From Candidatus Neomarinimicrobiota bacterium (GTDB lineage: Bacteria; Fidelibacterota; Marinisomatia; Marinisomatales; S15-B10), in the NCBI GenBank assembly GCA_036476315.1, contig JAZGBI010000073.1, forward strand, positions 1 through 64,000: a DNA stretch of 64,000 nucleotides. The letters run 5' to 3'. Each line of letters opens with the position of its first letter. Within the stretch, counting starts at the first letter, position 1. Shown piece after piece: positions 7,130 through 14,743 of this stretch. The notes under the pieces were generated by a model, which saw only the letters and a program-made list of their open reading frames with translations, did not search any database and was not told the DNA's origin. Position numbers and translations under genes: made by a program.

Positions 7130-7206
7130 TCCCTCCACTGGCATCACCCCGATAAGTCTGTACGGGTATAATCTCGGCCATCCCACCCTCGGTGGAATAG
7201 CACCCC
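7130..7206 (-). promoter_or_regulatory. Degenerate TPP (THI-box) riboswitch-like element
   Basis: Read on the minus strand, the element has the order of a TPP aptamer: GGGGTGC (7206-7200), a P3-type hairpin (CCACC-GAG-GGTGG), then GGCCGAGATTATACCCGT, GGGGTGATGCC and CAGTGGAGGGA. It fits the thi-box consensus (GGGGUGC ... CUGAGA ... ACCCGU ... UAAUGCC ... AGCGNAGGGA) with changes at conserved places (CCGAGA for CUGAGA, ACTTATC for ACCUGAUC, GTGATG for UAAUG). The ribosome binding site is in the 3' strand. The downstream gene (DUF6326) is not a known thiamine gene. Ligand binding is not shown. Confidence 0.6.
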
Positions 7207-7255
7207 TTTTTACATGCAAATTACTAACTGAAGATAATAGTCGAAGGAGGAATTG

Positions 7256-7954
7256 TCAATCGGGGGATTTCTGAATTTTTCTCTGTAAATGATAGTTCAT
7301 TCCAATATTGACAACAAAGGGTATTCCTCCAGCATTGTTGAAACCTTCAGTCTTATACATTCCAAATCGAAGTGTTAGTTCTATAACATTACGAAATGTA
7401 TAACCACCTTGTAAGCCAAATGTAATATTCCCACCGGTACTGCTATACCAGCCGTCTTTTGCGTCTGTATGCACTGATTCTTTGTACCAATGAGTATGTT
7501 CTATCTTGGTAAAGAGAAATTTCTCGTAGCTCAGATCAATTGCCATATACCATTCAGTAGCGAAGTGCCCCAGAAGAAGTCCTTCTTCAATGCTGAATAG
7601 ATACCCGGCATACACCGGATTATCAGTCCCCTTATTGATTACACTGAGTGCACTAATAATATTCCATTTTTCTGAATTGAAAAGGGCTGTTCTTGAACCA
7701 AGATCAATTCGATAGTGTTTTAGATCCATCACAAATATTGGCAAAGTAATATCCCCGGTAAGAGTAACATTTCTGCTGAGCTTCTTGATCTCAATGTTTC
7801 TGGCGTAACCAGCAACAATAGCAAATACTGGATCCATCTCGAAGTTGAAGTACACATTTCTCGCCCCTGGCTGGAGTTGATTAAACACTTCTCTGGCAGA
7901 GATATTTTGCGTTTGGGCAACGATTATTAAGAAAATAAATGCTAATCTTTTCAT
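7256..7954 (-). CDS. Predicted outer-membrane beta-barrel protein
   Basis: A 232-residue protein starting at MKRLAFIFLIIVAQTQNISA, a clear signal peptide. The ATG at 7954 is preferred over an upstream one because it has a ribosome binding site (GAGGATAAAG) and gives the signal peptide at the N-terminus. The mature part alternates polar and hydrophobic residues with aromatic-rich strands and ends in a strand-like segment (FVVNIGMNYHLQ), as in small beta-barrels. No family is recognised. It follows the hydrolase gene by 13 bases, so the two are probably co-transcribed. Confidence 0.6.
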   Translation of the reverse strand: MKRLAFIFLIIVAQTQNISAREVFNQLQPGARNVYFNFEMDPVFAIVAGYARNIEIKKLSRNVTLTGDITLPIFVMDLKHYRIDLGSRTALFNSEKWNIISALSVINKGTDNPVYAGYLFSIEEGLLLGHFATEWYMAIDLSYEKFLFTKIEHTHWYKESVHTDAKDGWYSSTGGNITFGLQGGYTFRNVIELTLRFGMYKTEGFNNAGGIPFVVNIGMNYHLQRKIQKSPD

Positions 7955-7967
7955 GACTTTATCCTCT

Positions 7968-8951
7968 TTATTCTTCAAAATAACTACGTACAACATCCAT
8001 ATATTCTACAGACTTGACCCAACAGAGATCATGTCCAACATTTTCAATAGTAACCAAAGAATCAACAGGATAAGGCTCCATAACTAAATCAAAGTATTCA
8101 GGAGTATGATCCTCATTCAATCCGGACCGTATGAAAAGAACCTTATTAGTGAATTGAGATAAGTTAGTTGTCCAATCCCAGCCATCTGCTGCGTCTTCTC
8201 TAAACTTATAAGTAGCATATGCGCCCCATCTCCATTTTGGAGAAGGATCTGCTTTACTAAGATGTCGGTCAGGGTTGCTACCCTTAGTAACGAAGGCCCA
8301 ATAATCGGCCCGCTCATGAGTATCTGATGATATGAACTCATTGTTCCACATAAATTCGTTCATCCAGCCAGCTGTTAAATCCAGGTCGACCATCACGTAA
8401 TCCATCCATTCATCCTTCCATGGACCAGGGTCTGAATACACGACCTTATCCACTTTTTGCAGGGCTCTCTGAGGATCATCATCTATGTAAAAAGTAACAA
8501 TTTGTGCCCCCCAGGAATGCGCAATGAAATTGATTGTGTCGGTTGGTGTTCTTCTATATTTCTCGATTATTGCATCCAAATCGCCTATATATGATTCAAT
8601 TGATATATCATCAGGATCGTGTCTTCTGGAAAGACCACCTCCTCTTTGATCATAAAAGACACAGTAATAATCGTCTTGTAGACCATTAAGCCTTAACAAG
8701 CTCCTGAAATCGTCGACAGGTCCACCATGAAGAAATATAATGACTGGATTAGATGGATCTCCGTATGTTTCAATATGAAGGATTGTGCCGTTTATTTCGA
8801 CGGCATGGTTAGCATGCTCAACATTCCCTTCATCAACTGTCTTAGGAACCAGATTGCCTGGTTCATCAGGATCTAAGAGCCCTCCACACCCTACAAACAA
8901 CAATAATAGTGGAACCACCAAAATGATTATAGAAGAGTAAATTTTCCTCAT
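7968..8951 (-). CDS. Alpha/beta-hydrolase lipoprotein (prolyl-aminopeptidase-like)
   Basis: A 327-residue protein from the ATG at 8951, which has an AAGGAG site. The signal peptide ends in a lipobox (LLLLFVGCGG), so it is probably a periplasmic or outer-membrane lipoprotein. The alpha/beta-hydrolase features are an oxyanion motif IIFLHGGP, the FYDQRGGGLS segment typical of proline iminopeptidase-like enzymes, the nucleophile elbow AHSWGAQ (Ser), and a late His in ENVGHDLCW. Substrate is unknown. The DNA 160-280 bp upstream contains a second TPP-riboswitch-like element and a 10-bp inverted repeat. Confidence 0.82.
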   Translation of the reverse strand: MRKIYSSIIILVVPLLLLFVGCGGLLDPDEPGNLVPKTVDEGNVEHANHAVEINGTILHIETYGDPSNPVIIFLHGGPVDDFRSLLRLNGLQDDYYCVFYDQRGGGLSRRHDPDDISIESYIGDLDAIIEKYRRTPTDTINFIAHSWGAQIVTFYIDDDPQRALQKVDKVVYSDPGPWKDEWMDYVMVDLDLTAGWMNEFMWNNEFISSDTHERADYWAFVTKGSNPDRHLSKADPSPKWRWGAYATYKFREDAADGWDWTTNLSQFTNKVLFIRSGLNEDHTPEYFDLVMEPYPVDSLVTIENVGHDLCWVKSVEYMDVVRSYFEE

Positions 8952-9014
8952 TTTCTGAACTCCTTTTAGTACAGATTTATTTTGTCCGATATTAGATTTG
9001 GGGAAATCCAACAT

Positions 9015-9627
9015 AGAACGTGTTTGGAAGATTAATTATTTATTCATTAAATATATATTTTCTTATCGACATTCCCCATATCAACTTGGGATTTGAATTC
9101 ACTCGGTTTTCCACAGGATCTTGAGACTTCTTGACTCATGCACAGCATCCTGTGGATACTCAAACGCTATTATACAGTTCAGGTTCTAAGGATCTAATCT
9201 CAGCCATCCCACCCTCTGGGAAAATTCCTCCTTAGGAAATATAATACTATCTTACTATCATAAAGTCAATCATGGAATTTTCTCACTAAAGGCACCTCAA
9301 TTAGGCGGTCGTGTAACTAGTAGATACTGGTAAAACTATGGTTGATTAGCATACGTTTCAATTACATACACCAGCTCCATTTCCACATTTTTCAAATTGC
9401 GGAGAGTTTGGTTGGTTTTTATAGTTTTTTCTTATCTCAAAGGTGTAATCAACAGTGCGGGATAACTGCCTAGTATCAAATAGCTTACGTAAATACAATA
9501 AGCTATTGTTTCAGAAATATAGATTATATACATTTAAATTCTACAGAAAAAGTAGTTACTCACTTGCTAGCTTCTGCCGCGATAAAAAATTCAATGTACC
9601 ACCAAACATATGAAAGGAGTATTAATC
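9015..9627. other. Long AT-rich divergent intergenic region
   Basis: This is the region between the hydrolase gene (minus) and a beta-barrel gene (plus). It contains the TPP-like element (9154-9232) and a 10-bp inverted repeat, TCCACAGGAT/ATCCTGTGGA (9110-9119 with 9146-9155). The part from 9240 to 9605 is AT-rich with no ORF or structure I can support; it must hold the promoters of both genes. Confidence 0.5.
9154..9232 (-). promoter_or_regulatory. Second TPP-riboswitch-like element, decayed P1/P2
   Basis: On the minus strand the sequence has a P3-like hairpin (TCCCA-gaggg-TGGGA), then GGCTGAGA, GAACCTGAACTG, TATAATA and GCG in the THI-box order and spacing. CUGAGA and GAACCUGA match the consensus exactly. 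The flanking GGGGUG and GUAGGGA strands are replaced (AGGAGG and TTTGAG), so P1/P2 pairing looks weak. It shares GAGGGTGGGATGGC with the element at 7130-7206. The next start is about 200 bases downstream (hydrolase lipoprotein). It may be a relic. Confidence 0.5.
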
Positions 9628-10470
9628 ATGAAGAGTAAACTTCTTATCAAAATATTGGCTGCTTTGGTCATTACTCTGTTCTGTTCCACATCGTATGCCC
9701 ATAATGTAGATCTTCATGTCAGTAACCGATGGAAGAATTGCTCCATGCAGATTGATCCTTCCCTGACACAGGGTGCCTGGCAGCAGTTCACCAGGGAAGC
9801 TGGACTTATAGCGTATTTTCGCCCACTCGCATCGGCAAAACCGTTGGGTGCCAGGAAGTTTGAAATAATTCTAACGCAAGGCTGGGCGCCCATCGATGAT
9901 ACTGATTCCGCCTGGAATGACACTTTTGTTCATATCCACTCTACTCACTGGCAGATTGGTGAACAAGCTAAGAAAGACGATGAAGTCACTGCCGGCCATG
10001 CCGACTCTCGACATGTTCTCCCCATGCCGTTACCGCTTGTAAGGATAGGCCTCACCGACCGAATCGATATAGGCGGCACATTTTTGATGGCTCCTGGGTC
10101 TAATTACGGTTTTGCAGGTGCACAGCTCCAATATAGCATACTTAATGATATGGAAAAAAATCTGGCCACCGCTGTCAGGATTGGCGCTATGGGGCTCGTG
10201 GGCGTTGAGGATTTTGGCCTTACAGCTTTTTCAATCGATCTGATTGCGAGCAAAGACATCTCGAGATTCACGGCCTACGGAGGATTGGGAACCTACCTTA
10301 TGAGTTCCCATGAAACAACCTCGGTAGTAGATCTAGACGATGAAAATCTTTTGGGTTTAACGGGAATGGTCGGAGTCACTACTACCCTGTTTTCGCATCT
10401 GCGAATTGGTGCGGAAATAAGCTTATCGGCGTTGACGATGCCTGTCATCGTAATTGGCTATACCCGGTAA
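9628..10470 (+). CDS. Predicted outer-membrane beta-barrel protein
   Basis: A 280-residue protein from the ATG at 9628; an upstream in-frame ATG at 9610 contains the ribosome binding site (AAAGGAG) and is rejected. It has a signal peptide with an AXA-type cleavage site (CSTSYA-HN). The C-terminal half repeats glycine-rich amphipathic strands (IRIGAMGLVGVEDFGL, FTAYGGLGTYLM, LRIGAEISLSAL), consistent with an outer-membrane barrel. No precise family is recognised and no substrate is evident. It is the only plus-strand gene between 2.4 kb and the tRNA. Confidence 0.65.
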   Translation: MKSKLLIKILAALVITLFCSTSYAHNVDLHVSNRWKNCSMQIDPSLTQGAWQQFTREAGLIAYFRPLASAKPLGARKFEIILTQGWAPIDDTDSAWNDTFVHIHSTHWQIGEQAKKDDEVTAGHADSRHVLPMPLPLVRIGLTDRIDIGGTFLMAPGSNYGFAGAQLQYSILNDMEKNLATAVRIGAMGLVGVEDFGLTAFSIDLIASKDISRFTAYGGLGTYLMSSHETTSVVDLDDENLLGLTGMVGVTTTLFSHLRIGAEISLSALTMPVIVIGYTR

Positions 10471-10612
10471 AGAATCAAGCGAAAGCCTGTTTTTCTGATT
10501 TGAAACTCGGTCTTCGGAGCCATCTGTATTCCCGCGTTCGGTGCCAGCTTAGCTTGATCGATATAGTCGATAACTATAATGTTTTGATACAATTATAACT
10601 CCGATTATTGAA

Positions 10613-10638
10613 AAAAGGCTCCTATTTTGGAGCCTTTT
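10613..10638. terminator. Bidirectional intrinsic terminator
   Basis: AAAAGGCTCC (10613-10622) pairs perfectly with GGAGCCTTTT (10629-10638) around a TATTTT loop. The A and T tracts on either side let it act in both directions: for the beta-barrel gene on plus and the small gene at 10622-10873 on minus. Confidence 0.85.
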
Positions 10639-10873
10639 CATACTGATCTGCTTCTCTCAATTCCGAAGAAACTAAATTCCCTTCTTCATATAGTGTATTT
10701 AACATAACACCAAGGGTGTCGCCAGCCTCTTCTTCGGAATCAAATTCTCAAGTAATTTCAGTATCATTTACTGTAACGAATTTAATTGTTGTCTCATCAG
10801 TACAATTGACTTGAACAACATGGTCCAAATTCACATGTTGTCCGCAGTCACCGTGTTTTTCTAAATATTTCAT
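10622..10873 (-). pseudogene. Small gene split by an in-frame UGA (41 + 41 codons)
   Basis: ATG at 10873 with an AAAGGA site. The frame runs 41 codons to a TGA (10748-10750), then continues open for another 41 codons to TAG (10622-10624), which lies in the terminator. Both halves read like one small acidic protein (MKYLEKHGDCGQHVNLDHVV ... EFDSEEEAGDTLGVMLNTLY). A Trp-to-stop mutation or sequencing error is the simple explanation. UGA recoding is an alternative because selD at 62470-63504 shows that this genome decodes UGA as selenocysteine. An 11-bp perfect stem (ATTCCGAAGAA/TTCTTCGGAAT) starts 7 bases after the UGA, but its loop is long for a bacterial SECIS. No family is recognised. Confidence 0.5.
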
Positions 10874-10901
10874 TATAATACATCCTTTCTAATTATTGGC
10901 T

Positions 10902-11036
10902 TTATTTCCCCTGTAAAACGAAATGCGCTGACCCACCGCTTTTTCTAACATCTTCAGCTGCTACTCGTCGAACTATTTGTTCTCTAAAATAGTTCGGGTC
11001 GTGTTTTAGCGTAAGTTTGTGGAGTTGTTTTTTCAT
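10902..11036 (-). CDS. Small basic hypothetical protein (44 aa)
   Basis: ATG ORF of 44 codons (MKKQLHKLTLKHDPNYFREQ, then IVRRVAAEDVRKSGGSAHFV and LQGK). Codon use looks normal, and the next ORF follows 28 bases later with its own ribosome binding site, so the two may form a two-gene unit resembling the layout of small toxin-antitoxin pairs. No family is recognised and the start has only a weak Shine-Dalgarno (AAAGACG). Its 5' end overlaps the AT-rich tract next to the recombinase relic. Confidence 0.4.
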   Translation of the reverse strand: MKKQLHKLTLKHDPNYFREQIVRRVAAEDVRKSGGSAHFVLQGK

Positions 11037-11054
11037 TTTATCGTCTTTTTGTTT

Positions 11055-11165
11055 TCGTGGCGATTGTTGGGACATTCATCGATTAAGACAACGGAACGAT
11101 ATTATGTTGATCTTTTGGATGACAATTACAGGGCTTCAGTAGACGGATTGGACGATATATTATAG
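11055..11165 (+). pseudogene. C-terminal remnant of a second tyrosine recombinase
   Basis: The frame reads WRLLGHSSIKTTERYYVDLL, then DDNYRASVDGLDDIL-stop. LLGHSSIKTTERYY is the classic His-to-Tyr end of a phage-type integrase with the nucleophilic Tyr. Upstream DNA is not homologous, so only the last 35 codons remain. An intrinsic terminator follows (11190-11219). The position next to tRNA-Lys is where an island integrase is normally found. Confidence 0.82.
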
Positions 11166-11189
11166 GAGTATCTACACTACTTGAAGTTC

Positions 11190-11219
11190 AAAAGGCACCT
11201 TATCGTAGGTGCTTTTTTT
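11190..11219 (+). terminator. Intrinsic terminator after the recombinase relic
   Basis: GCACCT pairs with AGGTGC around a TATCGT loop, flanked by AAAAG on the left and a run of seven T on the right. It would have ended the recombinase transcript. Confidence 0.85.
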
Positions 11220-11379
11220 ATTTCTATAACACTGCTCATCAGTCGAAAATTGCGTATGAGTAAATCGGTAATAGACCGGTGGACATGGGAAAAGTGACGT
11301 TTCCTGTCCATTCCTGTCAAATAGGTTCGGATAAATAATTACACCACTCTCACGACGAGAAAATGGGGTTGTCGACGAG

Positions 11380-11452
11380 TGAGCCCGGCGCGACTCGAAC
11401 GCGCGACCAACGGCTTAAAAGGCCGCTGCTCTACCAACTGAGCTACGGGCCC
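11380..11452 (-). tRNA. tRNA-Lys (anticodon TTT)
   Basis: On the minus strand the gene folds as a standard 73-base tRNA: acceptor GGGCCCG/CGGGCTC, D-arm GCTCAGTTGGTAGAGC, anticodon stem GCGGC/GCCGT around loop CTTTTAA (anticodon TTT, Lys), and T-arm GCGCG-TTCGAGT-CGCGC. The discriminator base is A, and CCA is not encoded. Its 3' end faces the accessory region, the usual polarity for island integration at a tRNA. Confidence 0.96.
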
Positions 11453-11608
11453 AGAGGAATCCCGATGATCGAAAGAAAATTAGTTTCTCGACGGGGAAAG
11501 ACAAAACAAATCCATCGAAAGATGCATATATGAGAAATCCCGTTCAATGGGATAAGGATTGTAAGGTGGATATGCTCCTAGGTGGTACGGGATTCGTGTT
11601 GAAAAGTG

Positions 11609-11860
11609 CTATGAAAGGACGCTCACTATTTTCCGCGATCTTCCTCTCCGACCAAATTTTACGACACCGTCTATCCTGGCAAAAAGAGTATCATCACCCC
11701 CAATACCCACATTCAGACCGGGGTGAATTCTTGTTCCTCTCTGACGGACAATAATGGATCCTGCCGTGACCGTCTGACCGTCATATATTTTCACTCCAAG
11801 CCTCTTTGACTGGCTGTCACGACCGTTCTTGGAACTGCCCATTCCCTTCTTGTGGGCCAT
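11609..11860 (-). CDS. rpmA: Ribosomal protein bL27
   Basis: An 83-residue protein with the full bL27 pattern: [20 protein letters not shown] at the N-terminus, [20 protein letters not shown] in the middle and [18 protein letters not shown] at the end. It binds the 50S subunit near the peptidyl-transferase centre. Three bases separate it from rplU upstream, the usual rplU-rpmA pair. There is no Firmicutes-type N-terminal cleavage extension. Confidence 0.97.
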   Translation of the reverse strand: MAHKKGMGSSKNGRDSQSKRLGVKIYDGQTVTAGSIIVRQRGTRIHPGLNVGIGGDDTLFARIDGVVKFGRRGRSRKIVSVLS

Positions 11861-11863
11861 AAT

Positions 11864-12256
11864 TTATTCTCCTTTAGAAGCCTTGTTCTTCGTTGTCTTG
11901 GTTGTCGATTTCTTCTTCGCCGGGGCCCGGGCCTTTGATGGTGCCTTTTCCTTGACCGAGTCGACCCGGATCCTGGTAAATTCCTGACGGTGTGTGTTTT
12001 TTACCCTGTAACCCTTTCGACGCTTTTTCTTGAAAACTGGCACTTTCTTCGTTTTGCCGTGATCCAGAACGGTTGCCTGCACGGTGGAACCTTTCACGCT
12101 GGGCGTTCCGACTTTTATCTTTTTATCATTGCCAACGAGAAGAACATGATCGTATTTGACCTTCTTGCCCGGTTCCAGATTGTGCCGGGGAACCTGAAGT
12201 TCATCTCCCGGCTCCACCATGAACTGCTTACCTGATATGTTTACGATCGCGTACAT
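11864..12256 (-). CDS. rplU: Ribosomal protein bL21
   Basis: A 130-residue bL21 (MYAIVNISGKQFMVEPGDEL ... FKKKRRKGYRVKNTHRQEFT). The family is normally 100-105 residues; this one has a Lys/Ala/Thr-rich C-terminal tail of about 25 residues (KAPSKARAPAKKKSTTKTTK). Such tails are common in some phyla and probably contact rRNA. It lies between rng and rpmA on the same strand and is likely co-transcribed with both. Confidence 0.97.
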   Translation of the reverse strand: MYAIVNISGKQFMVEPGDELQVPRHNLEPGKKVKYDHVLLVGNDKKIKVGTPSVKGSTVQATVLDHGKTKKVPVFKKKRRKGYRVKNTHRQEFTRIRVDSVKEKAPSKARAPAKKKSTTKTTKNKASKGE

Positions 12257-12323
12257 GAATCTCAGCGTTACGTTTTCCGATATAACCCAAAAAAATTACC
12301 TACCTATCCCGCTACAAGTCAAG

Positions 12324-13850
12324 TTATACCTTGTGAGTGATTTCCTCCCCTTTCTTCCTGGAATAGAATTGAAATTCATCCGGTCCCAGGGATTTATCTT
12401 CCTCAATATCGATATGGACAAAATTGTGCCACATGAACTTTCTTAGCACATCCTTCTTCGAATCCCTCAGGTAATCGGCCAATGTTGGATGAACCCGGAG
12501 TCTCAAGCGAAGTCCCCGGTTCTTATTTCTGAATCCCCGAAGCCAGTTGTCTATCTTGGTAATGACGGAATCTTTGGATCCAATTCTGCCGCTTCCGTGA
12601 CATGTGGGACACTTTTCAGTCACGGAATCGAGGAGCGAGAGGCGAACCCGCTGGCGGGTCATCTCCAACAGTCCGAAATCACTGATGGGAGAAACGGCCA
12701 CCTTGGCGCGATCTTTTCGGAGCTCTTTCCGGAGTTCGTCATAAACCTTCTTCTTGTTGTTCTCATCTTGCATGTCGATAAAATCGATCACGATGAGTCC
12801 GCCAATATCCCTCAACCTCAGCTGCCGGGCCACTTCCCGTGCCGCTTCCAGATTGATTGTCAGGGAGTTTTCCTCGTGGTGCCCCTTCCCGATAAAGCGT
12901 CCACTGTTGACATCCACCACGGCCATGGCCTCTGTGTGTTCAATAACCAGGTAAGCGCCGCTTTTCACCCATACCCGTCTCCTGAGGGATTTGTCTATCT
13001 TCTCCTCGATTCCCCCCTTCGTGAACAGGGGAACACGTCCCCGATGAATCTCAAGCTTGGAAACCAGACTCGGAGATACGTCCTGCAAGTAACCTTGAAT
13101 TCGACGGTAAAGCTTCCGGGAGTCGAACACTATCCTTGCAATATCCGAGGTTAAGAGATCTCGAATAACCGTGGATACCGCTTCCAGATCTTCGTAGATG
13201 AGAGAGGGAGCCGCCATGTGTCTTGACTTTTCGTCAAGAGTCTTCCAGTTTTGCATGAGAATTTCGAAGTCTTTTCTGATCACCTGTTCGTCCTTGCCTT
13301 CGGCTTCAGTCCGGACAATAATTCCCATCCCCTTCGGAAGGAGATTCCGGGCGATCTTCCGGAGACGACGTTTTTCATACTTGTCCCAGATCTTCTTGGA
13401 GATTCCCACAAACTGGGCATTGGGAACCATGACGAGGAGATGGCCCGGGATGGCAATGTTCGTTGTTACCCTGGGACCTTTTCCCGAAAAGGGTTCCTTG
13501 ATAACCTGGACCAGGATTTCCTGTCCGGTCTCAAGATCCACGTCCATCTCTCCTTCCGTCGTCGAATCGCCGTTGCCTCGCTCATCTTCCTCCTCTGATG
13601 TGGAAGTGTCTTTTAGGTATTCAGGATTCGTAATCTCAGAAAACGGAAGAAAGGAATTGATGTCATATCCTATGTCCACGAACGCTGCCCGCATGCCGGG
13701 GATTACATTCTCAACTTTCCCTTTGTATATATTGCTCACTATGTCCTGAGCGCGCAGTTTCTCGACGTAAATTTCAACGAGTTCGCCATCTTCCAACACG
13801 GCTATGCGGCGTTCTCCCGCAGTTTCACTGATGTGAATTTCTTTCCCCAT
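12324..13850 (-). CDS. rng: Ribonuclease G/E family endoribonuclease
   Basis: A 508-residue RNase G. An S1 RNA-binding domain occupies about residues 35-120 (IVSNIYKGKVENVIPGMRAA, then FVDIGYD). The RNase H-like catalytic part has the metal-binding aspartates in MAVVDVNSGRF and LIVIDFIDM. The zinc-link is CPTCHGSGRI near residue 430. Length and lack of the long C-terminal scaffold tail indicate RNase G rather than RNase E. Role: 5'-end-dependent cleavage in 16S rRNA maturation and mRNA decay. The gene is upstream of rplU-rpmA on minus; the rng-rplU-rpmA order is widespread. Confidence 0.95.
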   Translation of the reverse strand: MGKEIHISETAGERRIAVLEDGELVEIYVEKLRAQDIVSNIYKGKVENVIPGMRAAFVDIGYDINSFLPFSEITNPEYLKDTSTSEEEDERGNGDSTTEGEMDVDLETGQEILVQVIKEPFSGKGPRVTTNIAIPGHLLVMVPNAQFVGISKKIWDKYEKRRLRKIARNLLPKGMGIIVRTEAEGKDEQVIRKDFEILMQNWKTLDEKSRHMAAPSLIYEDLEAVSTVIRDLLTSDIARIVFDSRKLYRRIQGYLQDVSPSLVSKLEIHRGRVPLFTKGGIEEKIDKSLRRRVWVKSGAYLVIEHTEAMAVVDVNSGRFIGKGHHEENSLTINLEAAREVARQLRLRDIGGLIVIDFIDMQDENNKKKVYDELRKELRKDRAKVAVSPISDFGLLEMTRQRVRLSLLDSVTEKCPTCHGSGRIGSKDSVITKIDNWLRGFRNKNRGLRLRLRVHPTLADYLRDSKKDVLRKFMWHNFVHIDIEEDKSLGPDEFQFYSRKKGEEITHKV

Positions 13851-14743
13851 AATAACTTATATCCTCACTTGAAAGCTACACTTTAGGTCCATAGTACCAA
13901 CGGGGGATTATCCCTGGGACCCACGGACACTGTCTATTTTTCCCTGTTATGTAACGTTAGAGCCGGATCTAACTACTCGATCCAGGTTTCATCTACTATT
14001 GAACAACTCCGATCACGATCGGATTAGGAGGGATCAAGGAAGGAGAGAAAGAAGAATGAAAATCTTTATCGTTTTAACTTCGAAAAACGTGCAAATCTTT
14101 TCTAAGAAACTTCCGAGCAATGCCTTCCCGATTCCGCCCGTATCAATCTAAGGTACATCGCAATCCTGGACTTGCCAAGGGTTTTGTCCGGGCCAAAATC
14201 TTCTGGAGCTTTTCCAACCGGAGTGCTGCCCCAGGAACTTCCATTCTTTACACTCCGCACACATTCTCATCGTGGGAATGTGCCCACCATTTATTTTCTC
14301 GTACTTTTCTTAGCGTAAGAAAAGTACTGCAAAATCTCAAGATCCTGTGGAGAACCTTCGGCTGAATCCCGACGGGTCGGGACTAATCCGCGGCTCGGCC
14401 ACCCCCTTTTCGCCAGATTGTTTTAGGCCGTTTTCTTCTCTCATCCCGACAAATCGGGAAAAAGTCAAGAGAAAACCATTCAGGGAATTCAAGTACGCTG
14501 GGGGCGTTGAGCTCAATGAAAGCCCATGAACAAACCGGGTATAATAAAACCATAAATTTCTACATGCTTATCTGAAACGCCTGTTTTCCGACAGCTGGAA
14601 AATCTTGCCTTCAGATGAAAAGTTGTTTTACTTGATGTTCAATTTTACTAAACTTGGCCAGTCGTGATTTGAACCATATTGCCGCGACGCTAAAAAAGGT
14701 GCTAAAAAGGTACCAGATGCCGGGTAGCACCGGCTTTTTTACT
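13851..14743. other. Long divergent intergenic region between rng and metH
   Basis: I find no convincing gene here; two plus-strand ORFs of 60-81 codons have no start signals. Structural elements are a perfect 12-bp-stem palindrome GTACTTTTCTTA-GCG-TAAGAAAAGTAC (14301-14327); two small hairpins of type TCCCGAC-NNN-GTCGGGA/CCCGACAAATCGGG (about 14367-14382 and 14443-14459); the 17-mer TCTCAAGATCCTGTGGA (14335-14351), which recurs elsewhere; and a terminator-like hairpin next to metH (14719-14740). Confidence 0.6.
14719..14740 (+). terminator. Terminator/attenuator-like hairpin directly before metH
   Basis: GCCGG (14719-14723) pairs with CCGGC (14730-14734) and is followed by six T (14735-14740), ending 3 bases before the metH ATG. 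GGTGCT (14698-14703) can pair instead with AGCACC (14726-14731), which would disrupt the terminator. The two forms exclude each other, as in an attenuator. I see no B12 box or SAM-box upstream, so the controlling signal is unknown. Confidence 0.6.

Larger units (their letters stand above)
10471..11379. other. Decayed zone between the island genes and tRNA-Lys
   Basis: About 0.9 kb with no full-length gene. It holds a bidirectional terminator (10613-10638), two tiny minus-strand ORFs (one with an in-frame UGA), the tail of a tyrosine recombinase (11055-11165), its terminator, and an imperfect palindrome GGACATGGGAAA...TTTCCTGTCC near 11280-11308. Confidence 0.6.

Noticed and set aside
12489-13154. 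221-codon plus-strand ORF opposite rng
   Set aside because: Shadow of the rng coding frame with no start signal.
14120-14529. Two ORFs of 81 and 60 codons in the rng-metH intergenic region
   Set aside because: No ribosome binding sites, no recognisable protein features, and they cross palindromes.
14654-14743. N-terminal extension of metH from a TTG
   Set aside because: It crosses a terminator-like hairpin and gives residues absent from MetH proteins.
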